A stretch of 64,000 nt of DNA from Bromus sterilis. Lineage: Eukaryota; Streptophyta; Magnoliopsida; Poales; Poaceae. Shown here one piece after another: positions 44,477 through 56,904 of the stretch. The translations under genes and the position numbers were made by a program. Position 1 is the first letter of the stretch, and every line of letters starts with the position of its first letter. The notes under the pieces are model-generated. The model was given only the letters and a program-made list of their open reading frames with translations. It had not been told where the DNA came from and did not search any database. The stretch lies in NCBI GenBank assembly GCA_950022295.1, contig OX465598.1, forward strand, positions 174,734,001 to 174,798,000, read 5' to 3'.

Positions 44477-47269
44477 TGTAACGACCAGATCCGAAGGGAC
44501 CAAGTCTCTGTGCTTAATGTGCTAGTCCCTGGATCAGTTTGCTAGCACACACAGTACTCGATGAAATAACAGAAGTAAAACATGTCTTTATTACATCGAA
44601 TGAAGTAAATATTACAATAATAACATGGCTTAAGGCCATCTAATCAAATACTTGCGGAAGCTATAATAGTAGTAGTAGCGAGTCCATCCGACTCCACGGC
44701 AAAAGTTGAGTATAAGACAGCGACCTATTCGCACCTTACTCCTCGTCAGAACAATCTGCAACATGAATAAGTTACAGCCCCAAAAGGGGTCAGTACTTTG
44801 ATCGTACGGCAAGCCATATCACAGAAAGAAGAAAAAGCCCTGTAATACATGCAATTTGGCTGGTGTAGCTTCTACATTTATTTTTGCAAAAAGCTAATTT
44901 TTCCCTATAGAATAATAATAGCTAAGTTCTACAATAGCATACGATTGAGATGGGAAACCCCACTCAATCTATCCCAAAGTGATTAAACCAATCAGTTAAT
45001 TAAAGATGATGAGACAAATCAATATTTCCACAACTAGTTGCTCAAATTGTCCATAACCGGGGACACGGCTAATCGATTAGTTTTACACTCTGCAGAGGTT
45101 TGTGCACTTTTCCCCACAAGACTCGATCGCCTCCTTTGTAGTTCGTCACACTGCACGATGTATGACAACTGGAAGATCGAGACATGGTCTTTCAGAAGAG
45201 TTTCCCTTACTCCGGTAGCACCCATCCCACCTATTCACATCTACTTTCGTAGCGCTACCTAGTAAGAGTCCCTACAACTGATCAACCAAGCCAGAGCCCA
45301 TAGTAGCTTGTGGCTGCACACGTAAGCTTCTAGATATGTCAATACAATCAGTCCCTTTGAGCCTGGGTGGCTTTCCGCAGTCATCACTGGCCACCTCCAG
45401 GATGCTCGCAACCATCCCACCCAGGTAGTTCATTAACTTTATCTTGGTCCTAATTACTACATTATCACTCATACCTCATAATGATTCACTTCCCAAACCA
45501 CGTCTACTTAGCATAGCAATATCTTAATATACGATGGTGACAATGATGTAAGGATCAGACCTACCTCAATGAACTACTGGGTGTAATAGCATAGCATAAC
45601 CTATCATGCAATCTAAATAAGAAGAACTAATGCATTGAAAACATGGGTAATAGGGAATATGATCAAAGATATGACTTGCCTTGCTGTTGATTGCAGAACT
45701 CTAAAGATTGGTGGTACTCTGCTTCACACTCCGGACAATCTATCGTGAGCAAACAAAGATACACACAATCAATACACAACCAAAAGCAAAACAATGTTCA
45801 AGAACTCCAAAATAAAATCCAAATAAAAGATTTTGCAAAACAAATCAAGATTGATTTTTTTAAAAGTGGGTTGCAAAGTGTCTAAAATATAGGGTTTAGC
45901 TAGGGTTTTAGTTTGCAAAAAGAATCAATCAAATCCGAGTTGTAAAACAAAAGATACAATCGACTAAAGTTGAAAATAGAATCTGATCAGATCTGAATAT
46001 TTTCAAAAAAATACCAAAACAAACTTTATGGTTGAACTGAAAAGAGGGCTTCGAAAGAAAACCGTGCGCTTTGGAATCACGCAAAACGGATCTACGAGTA
46101 AAAAGATATTACAAGAACAGTTTTGCATAGGATCTAGGAATTTTTTTTGATCGAACGGAAAAATAATTTTCTCAAAACTTGGATCTACAGTACAAAATAT
46201 TTAGAGGGTTTCAAAACAACGATTTGGCCGCTTGTTTCATCTAAAACGGAGCAATGGATAAAAAGTTACGGCGCTTTTACTAACCGCGACGTGTAGATTA
46301 GACGCGACGAAGACGACGACTCCGACGATCTTCGGCGTCAACGCGGACGTCTAAGATGTAGGGCTTGATTAGAAGATCACAACGGTGGCGGTGATGATCT
46401 CCAACGTCGTCCGTACGAGCGTGGAAACGCGGTGAACCGAGCGCGCTCCGATGAACTCTCGCGGTACGCGTACAATTTGGGGATCAAACTTGCGCCAAGA
46501 AAAGAAGAGGGAAAAAGATGTCAATTAGAAGCACAACGAAGAGAAGAGTCGGTCTGCAGAATTTGGGGTCAAGGGGAGGCTCACCGGTGACGAAATTCGT
46601 CCAACACTAGAGCTCCGTTGGACCTAGATCTACCCCGAAATTAGCTCGATTTGGAACGGTTTACTGCGAAATTTTTGTGGGGAATCGGCGGAGAAGAACG
46701 TGGGGTATTTAAGGGACAAGTTGGCTTGGAAAAAGGGCAACTGGAAGGTGTCCGTAGCGACTACGGCCGCCGGGCGCGCTGTGCAGAGTCCGCTGCGGAC
46801 TCTGCTTGTTTTCGCGTTGGAGAACAAAGGAGCAGGCACGCACGTGCTGCTCGCTCGGTGGCTGGCCTGGTTCGGCCGCTGGTGGCCTGGCTGGCCCGGC
46901 TCCGGCCGGCCGGCCCGTTCAGTTTAATATAATAAAAATAGCCCCAAAAAAAAACATCTTATTTTTTTTAAAATAATAAAAATACGTAAAACGTAAGTAC
47001 GTTTATATAAATGTATACGTACTTTTCTTTAATCTTCAAAGAGTTTTATAAAATAAAATACAAGTCGGAAAAATACGAAATAAATTTCTAAAATCTTAGA
47101 AAAACATAAATAATATTTTCAATAAGTTATTTATACAAAATAAAATACTAAAGAAAAACTTTATTCAATAAATTCAAAAAAACTTTCAAATAAGATCCAA
47201 AATGCACAAAAAAAATGATATGCATATGCTCTCTAGTAACTCATCCAAAAATAAATTTGGGATGTTACA
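44477..47269 (-). mobile_element. solo LTR of the D family
   Basis: Ends tgtaacgacc and gggatgttaca, flanked by perfect TSD atatt (44472-44476 and 47270-47274). The uninterrupted homologue in B (near 30080) is an empty site, which confirms the boundaries. At 2793 bases it is shorter than the 3485-base D LTR, mainly in the AT-rich end. No internal sequence. Confidence 0.92.
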
Positions 47270-47492
47270 ATATTTGGCACAAATCTTGAAAAGTAAAGAT
47301 ACAATGATGTTGCTAAAGTGGTAACAATCATCAAGACCACTAAAAATAGAAGAAAAACAAAAAGGAAATCCTAAATTCGTTGCGGGCTGCCTCCCGAAAG
47401 CGCTTTAAAGCCATTAGCTAGGCTTAAGATTTTAGTGATGCTCTCGTAGGAATAAGAGTTGAAGAACAAAAAAGAGCATCAAGAAGCAAATA

Positions 47493-48523
47493 TCAAACAC
47501 ATTTAGGTCTAACATGCTTCCTATGAAAAGGGATCTTGTAGAGAAATAACTCATTGAAGCATAAAGAGATTAGCATAGGAAGCCAAAATAAGTGCAACTT
47601 CAAAACCTTCAACATAAAGAGAGGGAACTTGATATTATTGAAATATCTGTAAGCATATATTCCCCTCTCATAATAATTTCCAGTGGGATCATGAATAAAC
47701 TCAACAATATAAGTATCACATAAAAAATTCTTGTCATAATCCACAAGCATAGAAAATTTGTTACTCTCCACATAAGAAAAATCCTTCTCATTAGTAATAG
47801 TGGGAGTAGGACTATCATAAACAACTTGAACACTATAGATTAATTGTGTATTAGGAAGATGGTGTTCAACAAGGGAGTAATCCCCTCCATGATTATGACA
47901 AGTTTCATAAGGATAATTTCTCCTTATGTCATAGGTACCTTTAAAATCACTATAGATAGGAGTTATAACACCATCATAGTAGAGAAGAGCATTATCATTG
48001 CTAGCAACTATATTTGTAAACATGTTGTCTTTATTATTACTAGCAAAAGAATTATCAATTACCACATCACTAATGAGTAAAGGACTTGCCATCCTATCAT
48101 CCCCATGCTTAGAGCTTTCTATATCATCATTTTCAGAGTTGGCACCAAAAATATTTTCAAGATCATAAGTGGCATGATCATTATCTTCCCAATCACAATA
48201 AGTAACATGCATATCATAATCAAAATCATCTTCAATAATTCCTACGGACTTAACATCAGGATAATAATGAATGCAATCAAGCTCACCATCCTCCATAAAT
48301 TTATATCCGTTAGGATAAAAATTGATGCGAGGAATATTCTCAGGCCAGGTTGATACCCATTCTTATTCCTTCTTGCTCTTCTTCCTCCTCCTCTTCTTTT
48401 TCTTCTTCTTCACCTTAGAAGGGAGTGGTTGGAGATGAAGTTTCTCCAAATATCCTGGTTTATCATTAGAAACAATAGGGGAAACTTGGGAGAAACTCTC
48501 CTTTTCATTAGTAGAAATATAAG
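47493..48523 (-). pseudogene. element C leader protein, second part
   Basis: Minus strand from the A-family insertion point: ISTNEKESFSQVSPIVSN, a run of Lys/Arg (KKKKKKRRRKKSKKE), one in-frame TAA at about 48363, then in the same frame WVSTWPENIP and an acidic, Tyr/Asn-rich 267-codon stretch (EDGELDCIHYYPDVKSVGII; DVVIDNSFASNNKDNMFTN) ending VRPKC. Removing the insert and one TSD copy keeps the frame, so it joins the zinc-knuckle part at 52410-52841. The total would be about 485 codons. It has no similarity to capsid, protease or RT that I can see. It could be a divergent gag or an accessory protein. Confidence 0.6.
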
Positions 48524-51500
48524 TGTCACAACCCCAAGTTAGGTATGTGCTAGGGTTAGTAAGTAACATTGCATCATGTTAAAAATTTCAAAAGAAATCA
48601 AAATGGGAGAGAGAACACCCCCAGATGAATTTAATTCAAATGGCCAGATAAAAAGTTGCTCCAAAAATTCCTTTTGCATTTTTGAAAAGTCCCATAAATG
48701 AGTGGGATCACATATAAAGTGATTTGGATTCAAACCCATGCTCATAGATTTTTCAAATTTTCAAACAGGATCATGGATTTAAATTTAAACCCCTATTTGA
48801 ATTAAAGCTCAATTCAATTGAATTTTAAAAGTGTTCAAATTTTATAAGTGGCTAGCTCTCTATTTTATGAGGCCATATAAAATAATTTGGGCATTTATAA
48901 AAATAACTAGCTATTTTATTTCGCTAGGTCAAACAAATTACAAATTTGAATAAAAGAAAAAGAAATTCAGAGACTTACCCGAAGAGGCCCAGCTAGCCAA
49001 GCCAGGTCCAGCCCAGCAGCCTTTTCCCCTGTCATCTTCCTCCCCGCGCCCCCAAGGTGCTCGGTGGAAAGCCACCGACGCCACCGCGACGCCCCACAAT
49101 CCTCTAGGTGCCCCCCAACCCCGAGCCTCCAAGACGTGCCACGAAGACGCCCAGGACACGCCGCATCCATTCCTCCCCCCTGGAGAGCTTCCTGATTCCT
49201 CCTGTGTCGTTTTCGCGCAAATCCGAACGCCACCGTAGTTCACTGCCATGCCCCGACGTGGCCATCGACGCCGAGAAGCCCCCTTAGCCTGTCCATCGTC
49301 TTCGCCGTAGCCGTCTTCGTCTTCGAGTGGAAGATGGGGAGCTGAAGCCCCCTGGAGCTGCCGAATCGCGTCGTCTTCTTCATCTACGGCAGCCGCACGA
49401 CATCGTCGATTCCATCGCCACCGGCGCTCCTCTACCTTCTCCGACCTCGCCGTCGCACTCAGGGTGAGCATCAGCCCGTTTCCCGCAACTTGTTGCCTAC
49501 CTGTTTGACCTCTAGCTCGATCCGCCATGGGAGCCGAGGTATGTCGCTGCCATGGATGAAGCTGCGCTCGCTACCGTGCACCTAAGCCCCCGCCTTGTTG
49601 CCCTTTGTGTTGTTGCACGCCCCAGGAGTCCAATGCACCCAGAACCGTGTCCTCCCGTGCAATGCAGCGAGGACCTCGCCGTTGCCATGCCTCTGCTGCC
49701 GCTTTTCTCGACGACGGCGAAGCTCCGATGACCCCCTTAGTCCCTCGACTCCACCCAGCGATGCGCACGGGCTCCAGCTGCCCGTAGATGGTCTCAGCGG
49801 TCAAAATGGTGGAAGGAATCGTCCTCCCGTGCAGCGCCGCCGCGTCTGGTGACGCCAGCGTTGAGCCGCCGACAGCCCGTGACGTGGATGTGCTTAATTA
49901 AGCACTAACCCCGCCCCTGTGACACTGACTTGTGGGCCCAGGCCCCCCCTAATCCCCTGGTTAGTTTAAAACTAACCGGGTTTATCAACCCCCCACTGTC
50001 ATGCTGGCCCCACCAGTCAGCCCCCGCCCCCACGTCAGCATGACGCAACAGTGACGCAATAAGTCATTTTCCAAATTAAAAGAAATCCAGAAAATTGAAG
50101 AAAATGCAATAAACTTTGGAAATTCGTAGAAAATTTATACTAACTCCAAATTGGACAAATAATATGTCTAAAATTATCAGAAAAATACAAGGATTGTGAA
50201 TATGCAACTTGTGTCTATGTTTGACCATTTTAAAATGGGTGAACAGTAGAAAACTTGCATATGGCATTAATCTGAATTCAAATTTGGAGTGAATTTTCAA
50301 ATGACTTTGCATTCCACTTCTTTTAAATGGAATTGTACCCACATGGTGACCATGAACATCACATTACAATATTGATCATGTGCTTGAGCATTGCAAGTAT
50401 ATTTATTCCTTGTTTGATTGTTTGCTGGATAGACGTGCATCTGGAATCGGAGGCCACCCCCTTCGTTGAAGATGATGTTACTGGATCTCGCCAGCAAGGC
50501 AAGGAAACCCCCATTGATCATGTCGATAAAAACCCATTTCCCTCTCAGTCTCTCTTATGCATGAAATAGGATGATCACCTTATTATCGTTTCTACCGCAT
50601 AGTTGAACCCAATCCTTTGCATGACCTATCTTTTTGTCACAGTAGTAAGCAAACCACAATCCTAGCAAATGTAGGAGTTGGTTGATATCATGTGACCCCT
50701 GCAACTGTTACTGCTTATTGCATGCTTAAAGTGATACAATGTTGGTACTGTGATGTGAGTCGGGATGGTAGAAATCATGTTGATGATGGTGGAAATGTGT
50801 TGGTGAATCTACCCTAATACAAGGTGAACGATGAGAGGCTGTGTAGGAGTACACAGTGGGTTGTCTCGTTGAACACCGCCTTAAGTCCGAGTTCTTGTGT
50901 GGTGATCAAAGAACAAGAGTGCAACCACACATTGGGCTCACTGACCCCTCTCATCCTAGTACCTCACCTCGTTCGGACCCTAGAAGTCGCAGTAGTTTGG
51001 AGTTCTGGTAGGACTGTGACACAGTCTGCGAAGTGGATGAACGGCTTTTCAAGACCGGCTTGGGACCCTGCACACATCGTTTGAGGCTGTACTGGAACCT
51101 CGGCCGGACTTCCATACGGATCCCCCTCAGATAGGCGACTCTGTGGACTAGAACGGAGCTGTGGGCGAAGTGTTGTGGTGGCATCCTCGCTGTCACCTCT
51201 TGAACGGTGACACGCAAAAGGCGGTAAGTGATGACACGTGTGTGTAGTAGTACACCCCTGCAGGGTTAACAAAACTATTCGAATAGTCGCGTCCGCGGTT
51301 AAGGACTACTTGGAAAGCTTAGCTTGATTATTAGACAACTTCAATGGATACTTATAAAACTTGCCAAGATAAGCGTGAGTGCTATGGCGTGCTTTCTTGT
51401 GGGGAAGTCGAGGAAGGCAACATAGTGGTGTAATTGCTTGGAGACATGTAGTGGACTCGTGTACGCTTCTTACCTCAAGTCTGGTACTCGTAGTTCAGGA

Positions 51501-52409
51501 CTAGCCAAGTCAAAGCTGGCACTTTTGCATTGAACCCCACCTCCCCTTTACCTTGATACATGTGCATGAGTAGTATAGCTCCTACGTAAGTCTTGGTGAG
51601 TACGATTTTGTACTCACGTTTGCTTATTCTATGTTTTAGATGAACCCCCCTGACCCCGAAGGTGGATTCTTCCTGGAGCTCGATGACTGATCAAGCTAGT
51701 GTAGTCCTAGTCAGACGACTGGTCCCTCGTGGAAGGGCTTGTTTATAGATAAGGCTTCTGTAAGCCATTTGTTAAACTTGTCTGTACTCAGACCTACTTT
51801 GCTTCCGCATGTTTGATGTAATGTTGGATCACAGACTTGTGATCTCGGTGTGCACTCTGTAAGAGTTATAAATAAAGTTGTAAACTTTGTAGAGAATTGC
51901 AATGATACCTGTTGTTCATACTAGACATGTGTGTTGCGTGTATGATAATATCATGCATGCCTTAGTATGGGTTTTTGAGACCTTAGTTGTGATCTGGCTG
52001 GCGGTCTTTTGTACACCAAGTGGCCCTTAGATGTGCGCAGCTTGGGGCATCACGATGCGATTGCTCGTGACTCTGTCACATACACACTTTGAGGTATGAT
52101 CGAGCCCGCCCTAGACCCCGACTAAGTGATCGGGCTGGATTAAGTCTATGTAAGGGTTCGATAGTATGGTTGAGGCGACTTGTCTATGAGTATGGGAGTT
52201 CACCACCCATATCATTTAGACTTGTGTGCGGACGATGAGGACCCATTTCAGTTGATCATCCGGCCTGGATGGGATGCCCCTCACGATCGATGCTTTCCGA
52301 GAATGTTCTGTGCTTGGCCTTTTCTGCTTAGACAAGTGGGTACGGTTCTCGGCTCTCCATATGATTGTGTTGTAGCGAGTCTTGCATACGCTAACCCCGG
52401 GTCTTGACA
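48524..52409 (+). mobile_element. family A solo LTR in element C
   Basis: 3886 bases, TGTCACAACCCC to gggtcttgaca, with perfect TSD ataag (48519-48523, 52410-52414). It carries the complete GC-rich leader (48970-49860), the 16-base palindrome gtgcttaattaagcac (49890-49905) and a conserved distal half. It is the most complete LTR of the family here. It may be the product of recombination between 5' and 3' LTRs of a full element. Confidence 0.93.
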
Positions 52410-52841
52410 ATAAGAGACATTTTTATACTTTGGTAAAGTTCCCTCCTTTCTAATCTTACTTATGTAATCATTTTCATGGAAATTAACAACACAATAGAGA
52501 TGGAAATTTTGCAAAGTGTTGTTTATTCCTAACGCATTAACATCTACCAAAGAAGTCTTTTCTGTTAACTCTTCACCCACCAAAAATAACATAAGTTCAT
52601 CATAAAGATCAGGGGTGATCATGTTATCACACAACTGGTTAACAGTTATGTTTTGCAAGTTCATGCATTGAAAATTAAAGTGACCCTCTATACCACAAAG
52701 TTCACAAGTAAAAGGATAAAGGTCACACAATTCTCTAGAAATTTCATTTAAATCTTTGACCCAAGTGATTGTTCTTTCATGCTTATGTTGCTTACAATAC
52801 TTCTCGTCTTCAATCATAGGCCTTTCACAAGGTCTTGCCAC
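52410..52841 (-). pseudogene. element C leader protein, first part with zinc knuckle
   Basis: Starts Met at 52841 (MARPCERPMIEDEKYCKQHK). It has CELCGIEGHFNFQC, a C-x2-C-x4-H-x4-C zinc knuckle typical of nucleic-acid-binding retroelement proteins. It continues through ITPDLYDELMLFLVGEELT to KYKNVSY at the A-family insertion. The following 44 bases toward 52885 are leader sequence before the break into LTR. Confidence 0.65.
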
Positions 52842-52885
52842 TCCACAAAAATTAACATGCTTATATAAAACTTCATTTTCAAGAA

Positions 52886-53137
52886 TTCGATAGTATGGTT
52901 GAGGCGACTTGTCTATGAGTATGAGAGTTCACCACCCATATCATTTAGACTTGTGTGTGGACGATGAGGATCCATCTCAGTTGATCATCCGTCCTGGATG
53001 GGATGCCCCTCACGTTCGATGCTTTCCGAGAATGTTCTGTGCTTGGCCTTATCTGCTTAGACAAGTGGGTACGGTTCTCGGCTCTCCATATGATTGTGTT
53101 GTAGCGAGTCTTGCATACGCTAACCCGGGTCTCGACA
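52886..53137 (+). repeat. 5' LTR stump of A2
   Basis: The last 252 bases of a family A LTR, starting ttcgatagtatgg (matches 52156 onward) and ending ctcgaca. The first 3.6 kb are missing. The join to Athila leader sequence shares attcga-type microhomology. Confidence 0.85.
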
Positions 53138-53141
53138 CACT

Positions 53142-53153
53142 TGTTATCAGAGC
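53142..53153 (+). other. primer binding site of A2
   Basis: tgttatcagagc, one change from TGGTATCAGAGC, the initiator tRNA-Met complement used by chromoviruses; four bases after the LTR end. Confidence 0.88.
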
Positions 53154-53577
53154 AGGACTGACTGTAGGATTACCAGCCTTGGTCGAAGTTGAGTCTAGCC
53201 TTCTATAGTTATATAGTTACTCTGTATATAAGGGAACAACGTAAGGCTTCTTTTTTCTCCTTACCTTCATCGTTCTGAGTTCTGAGTCACCCTCATCTTA
53301 CTATACGGGAAGATAGGACTAGGCTCATCTTATGTCTTACTAGAACATCTCGTTGTTTGCTTCCTTGTAGCCATAGGAAAGTTGTGTTCAGTTTGCTAGA
53401 GTTGTTGTGCTTCCTGATTTCTTACATCGTATGTAAGTGTTATTTCCATGTTGTAAGAAAATTGTTTTCTCTTGCAATTACAGCTGTTATGTTGTCTGAG
53501 TCATTCCAGTTATCTTCATAATATGATGCCTTTGCAAAATCATTCAACTCTGTTTGACATTGATCTTATCCTTCAGG

Positions 53578-54660
53578 ATGTCTCAAGGAACCCGTGGCCA
53601 CCTTGGTCGTGCCCAAGCTTGTGGGAATGATCCGGAGGAACCCAATCTTCCACCGTCACCCACGATGGCTCAAGTTCTCATGGAGGTTGAAAGAAACCGA
53701 AGGGACTCTCATGAGTTGTTGGGAGTCATTGCTCGGAACACTTCCCAGCAGCGGAATGAGCTTGTGTCGTTGAATGACTTCATCCAGCTTCATCCCCAGT
53801 TTTTAGCTATTCCACTGGGCCCCTTGACGTCGATGACTATCTTCGCAGCATCGAGAGAAAGCTCCATTCTGGACATGTTGCAGATAGTAACAGAGTCAAC
53901 TATGCCACCTTCCACCTCGAGCGTGCAGCTAGCTCTTGGTGGGAGAACTTTCTAAACATGCGTCCAGCAGGACAGTTGACTTCGTGGAATGAGTTCTGTG
54001 ACGCCTTTCGCGAGCATTACATTCCTAAGGGACTCATGCACCGCAAGAGAGAGGAGTTCTGCAATCTCACCCAAGGAAGAGGGTACGTTGATGAGTTTAG
54101 TCGGGAGTTCAATCATCTTGCCCGCTATGCTCCCGAGGAGGTCTCCACTGACTCCAAGAAGCAAGAGAGGTTCCGCAAGGGACTCAATTCTGGACTTCGT
54201 CGTGAGCTCAATCTTCATGACTTCGCCACATTCCAGATCCTTGTCAACAAGGCCATCAAGGCGGAGGATATGATCACTCCCGAGGATTCCCGCAAGCACC
54301 CTAGAGACGAAGGTTCATCAAGTTCAGGCCCTCAGAAGCGCAAGATCTGGATCCCGAATAGCATGTTCCGCCAGAACAACCCACCGAGGCCATCCTATGT
54401 GGCACCTCGTCCACCAGCTCCCTTCCATCCAGCTCCACCTAACAACCCAGCTGTCCGCACTATCTTTGGAGCCTGCTTCAGATGTGGCCAGCCTGGTCAC
54501 TATTCTCGTGAGTGCCCCAACAATCAGAATGCTCCACCCCAAGCCAAAGGGAACCCCACTGTTCGTGCCAAACCACCCCCGAAGGTTTCCATCGCCAAGC
54601 CTTCCACTTCCGCAAATCTTGGACGTGTGAACCAAATTTCAGCTGAGGAAACTGATAGTA
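53578..54660 (+). pseudogene. gag: A2 gag
   Basis: The start ATG at 53578 (MSQGTRGHLGRAQACGN) follows about 440 bases of leader. A frameshift near 53820 moves the frame. Downstream is the Ty3/gypsy capsid signature (AASSWWENFLNMRPAGQL in the shifted frame, SWNEFCDAFREHYIPKGLM, REFNHLARYAPEEV), then a Pro-rich hinge and a single CCHC knuckle CFRCGQPGHYSREC (about 54472-54513). Gag binds and packages the element RNA. Apart from the one frameshift it is complete. Confidence 0.9.
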
Positions 54661-56880
54661 CTTCTGACGTCATTCTTGGTACGCTCCCAGTCAATCATGT
54701 TCCCACTTCTGTCCTTTTTGATCCAAGAGCATCTCACTCATTCATGTCGGAGAGTTATGCACTTCGGCATGAGATATCCTTTGATGAAATGTTCACCCCA
54801 ATGATTATTCAAACTCCTGGTTCTAAGTGGCAAACTAATAGAGTAAGCCATGGTAATCAAATTGCAATTGAGAGTTTAGTATTCCTTGCTTCACTCATAG
54901 CCCTCAAGTCTTCAGACATTGATTTCATCCTTGGTATGGATTGGTTATCAAGACAAAATGCTTTTCTTGATTGTAAATCCAAGTTAGTTAGACTTACACA
55001 TCCTTCAGGCCAGACAATAGATTACTCCTCGCCAAGAACAAGAACCCAGATGCACACTTTGAATGTGCTTCTCCTTCCTGACCTTGAAGATATTCCGGTG
55101 GTTTGTGACTTTCCGGATGCCTTTCCTGAAGAACTACCAGGAATGCCTCCTGACATATGTGTAGAATTCATTGTAGATCTTGCCCCAGGAACCGCCCCAA
55201 TTTCCAGACGCCCATACAAAATGGCCCCAAGTGAGTTAGCTGAGCTTAAAATCCAACTTGAAGCTTTGTTGGCAAAAGGCTTCATCCGCCCTAGCTCATC
55301 GCCATGGGGTTGCCCCGTTCTGTTCGTAACGAAGAAAGATGGCACAGAAAGGATGTGCGTAGACTATGGTGCGCTAAATTTAGCGACGATAAAGAACTAG
55401 TACCCACTGCCCAGGATCAATGATCTTTATGATCAACTTGCTGGATCCTCTGTCTTCTCCAAGATGGATTTGAGATTAGGTTATCATCAAATCAAAATCC
55501 GAAACGAGGAAATTCCAAAAACGGCTTTCACTACTCATTATGGTCTTTACGAGTACACCGTCATGTCCTTCGGTTTAACCAATGCCCCCTCCACTTTCTC
55601 GCGCATGATGAATTCGATCTTCATGGAGTACTTAGATAAATTTGTTGTAGTTTATCTTGATGACATTCTCATCTACTCGAAGAACGAAGAAGAACATGCC
55701 GAACATCTAAGGCTGGTATTGAGGAAACTTAGAGAGCACCGCATGTATGCTAAGTTCTCCAATTGTGAATTTTGGCTACGATAAGTGACCTACTTAGGCC
55801 ACGTGATTTCTGCAAAAGGCATTGCTGTGAATCCCGAGAGAGTACAGGCCGTCCTTGACTGGACTCCACCTGAATCGGTTAAGCAAGTTAGGAGTTTTCT
55901 TGGCTTAGCAAGCTATTGCCTCTGCTTCATCGAGAACTTTTCTAAAGTTGCAAAGCCTCTAACTGAGCTCCTCAAGAAAGATAAGAAATTCCAATGGACT
56001 CCCAAGTGCGAGGAGAGCTTTCAAGAGCTAAAAAGAAGATTGACTTCTGCACCCGTACTTGCGCCTCCAGACACCAAAAAGGATTTCGAGATCTTTTGCG
56101 ACGCCTCACGGCAAGGGTTAGGATGCATACTTATGCAAGATCGACATGTGGTATCTTATGCTTCACGCCAGTTGCGTCCACATGAAGAAAACTATCCTAC
56201 CCATGATCTTGAACTCGCTGCCGTAGTTCATGCCCTGACAACTTGGCGACATTACCTCCTTGGTAATCGTTGTGAGATATATTCCGACCACCAAAGCCTC
56301 AAATACATTTTCACCCAGCCAGATCTTAATCTTAGGCAAAGACGCTGGATTGAGTTGATAAAAGATTATGCATTAGGAATTTCTTATACCCCAAGGAAAG
56401 CCAATGTCATGGCTGATGCACTAAGTCGTAAGTCGTATTGTAACAACCTCATGTTACAACAGTATCAACCACTTCTTCATGAGGAATTTCGAAAGCTCAA
56501 TCTCGAGATTGTTCCTCGTCGATCTCTTTTCAACTTGGTGGAGAAACCAACACTTGAGGATCGAATCTTAGTTTCCCAAAGGCGTGCATGAGGTGTTCGC
56601 CGGATCAAGGAGAACATTCCTAGCGGAGTTGCTAAATGTTTCTCCACAGACAGCAAAGGAATGGTTTTCTTTGGAAATTGTTTGGTAGTACCTAAGAATA
56701 GGGACATAAGGCAACTCATCCTCAAAGAAGCCCATGACACACCCCTATCAATTCATCCCGGTAGCACAAAAATGTATCGAGATCTATGCCAGAGATTTTG
56801 GTGGACTAGGATGAAGAGAGACATTGCTCGATTTTTTGCCGAATGTGATGTTTGTCGTCGCATTAAGGCAGAACATAAAT
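54661..56880 (+). pseudogene. pol: A2 pol: protease, RT, RNase H, start of integrase
   Basis: Same frame as gag. The protease motif reads FDPRASHSF where active enzymes have D-S/T-G-A, so it is inactive. The RT has GFIRPSSSPWGCPVLFVTKK, FSKMDLRLGYHQIK, and YLDD (55653-55664). The RNase H has FEIFCDASRQGLGC, THDLELAAVVHAL and SDHQSLKYIF. The integrase zinc finger keeps its HHCC set (H...IH ... CDVC). Three in-frame stops cut the frame: TAG 55398, TAA 55782, TGA 56589. All three are one C-to-T step from CAG, CAA or CGA. The sequence breaks at 56880 just past the zinc finger. Confidence 0.9.
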
Positions 56881-56904
56881 GACCTGCAGAACATAAGGCA
56901 GAAC
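56881..56904. other. filler sequence at a rearrangement junction
   Basis: Between integrase and LTR sequence the bases repeat local words: gcagaacataa occurs twice, and aaggcagaacat occurs on both sides. Such short templated copies are typical of error-prone double-strand-break repair. Confidence 0.55.

Larger units (their letters stand above)
40248..52885 (-). mobile_element. Athila-like element C, host of two solo LTRs
   Basis: Minus-strand element. The 3' LTR is 40248-41704; the internal region is 41705-44476, 47270-48523 and 52410-52885. It holds a D-family solo LTR (44477-47269, TSD atatt) and an A-family solo LTR (48524-52409, TSD ataag). It shares non-coding blocks and the leader-frame layout with B. 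It has no gag or pol in about 4.5 kb of internal sequence. Its 5' LTR and primer site are missing: at 52885 the sequence breaks into A-family LTR. Bases 63887-63945 repeat 59 bases of its interior. Confidence 0.85.

Noticed and set aside
46651..46932. 93-codon Ala/Arg-rich frame
   Set aside because: Inside the solo LTR 44477-47269, in its GC-rich leader; no domain.
52281..52409. extension of the leader frame into the LTR (YCQDPGLAYARLATTQSYGEPR and on)
   Set aside because: This part is LTR sequence read antisense; the same peptide appears in other LTR copies (6317-6511, 16258-16701).
53142..53153. possible tRNA gene remnant
   Set aside because: It is only the primer site complementary to a tRNA 3' end; no cloverleaf. 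The same holds for 25819-25832 and 31629-31646. No tRNA or rRNA gene was seen.
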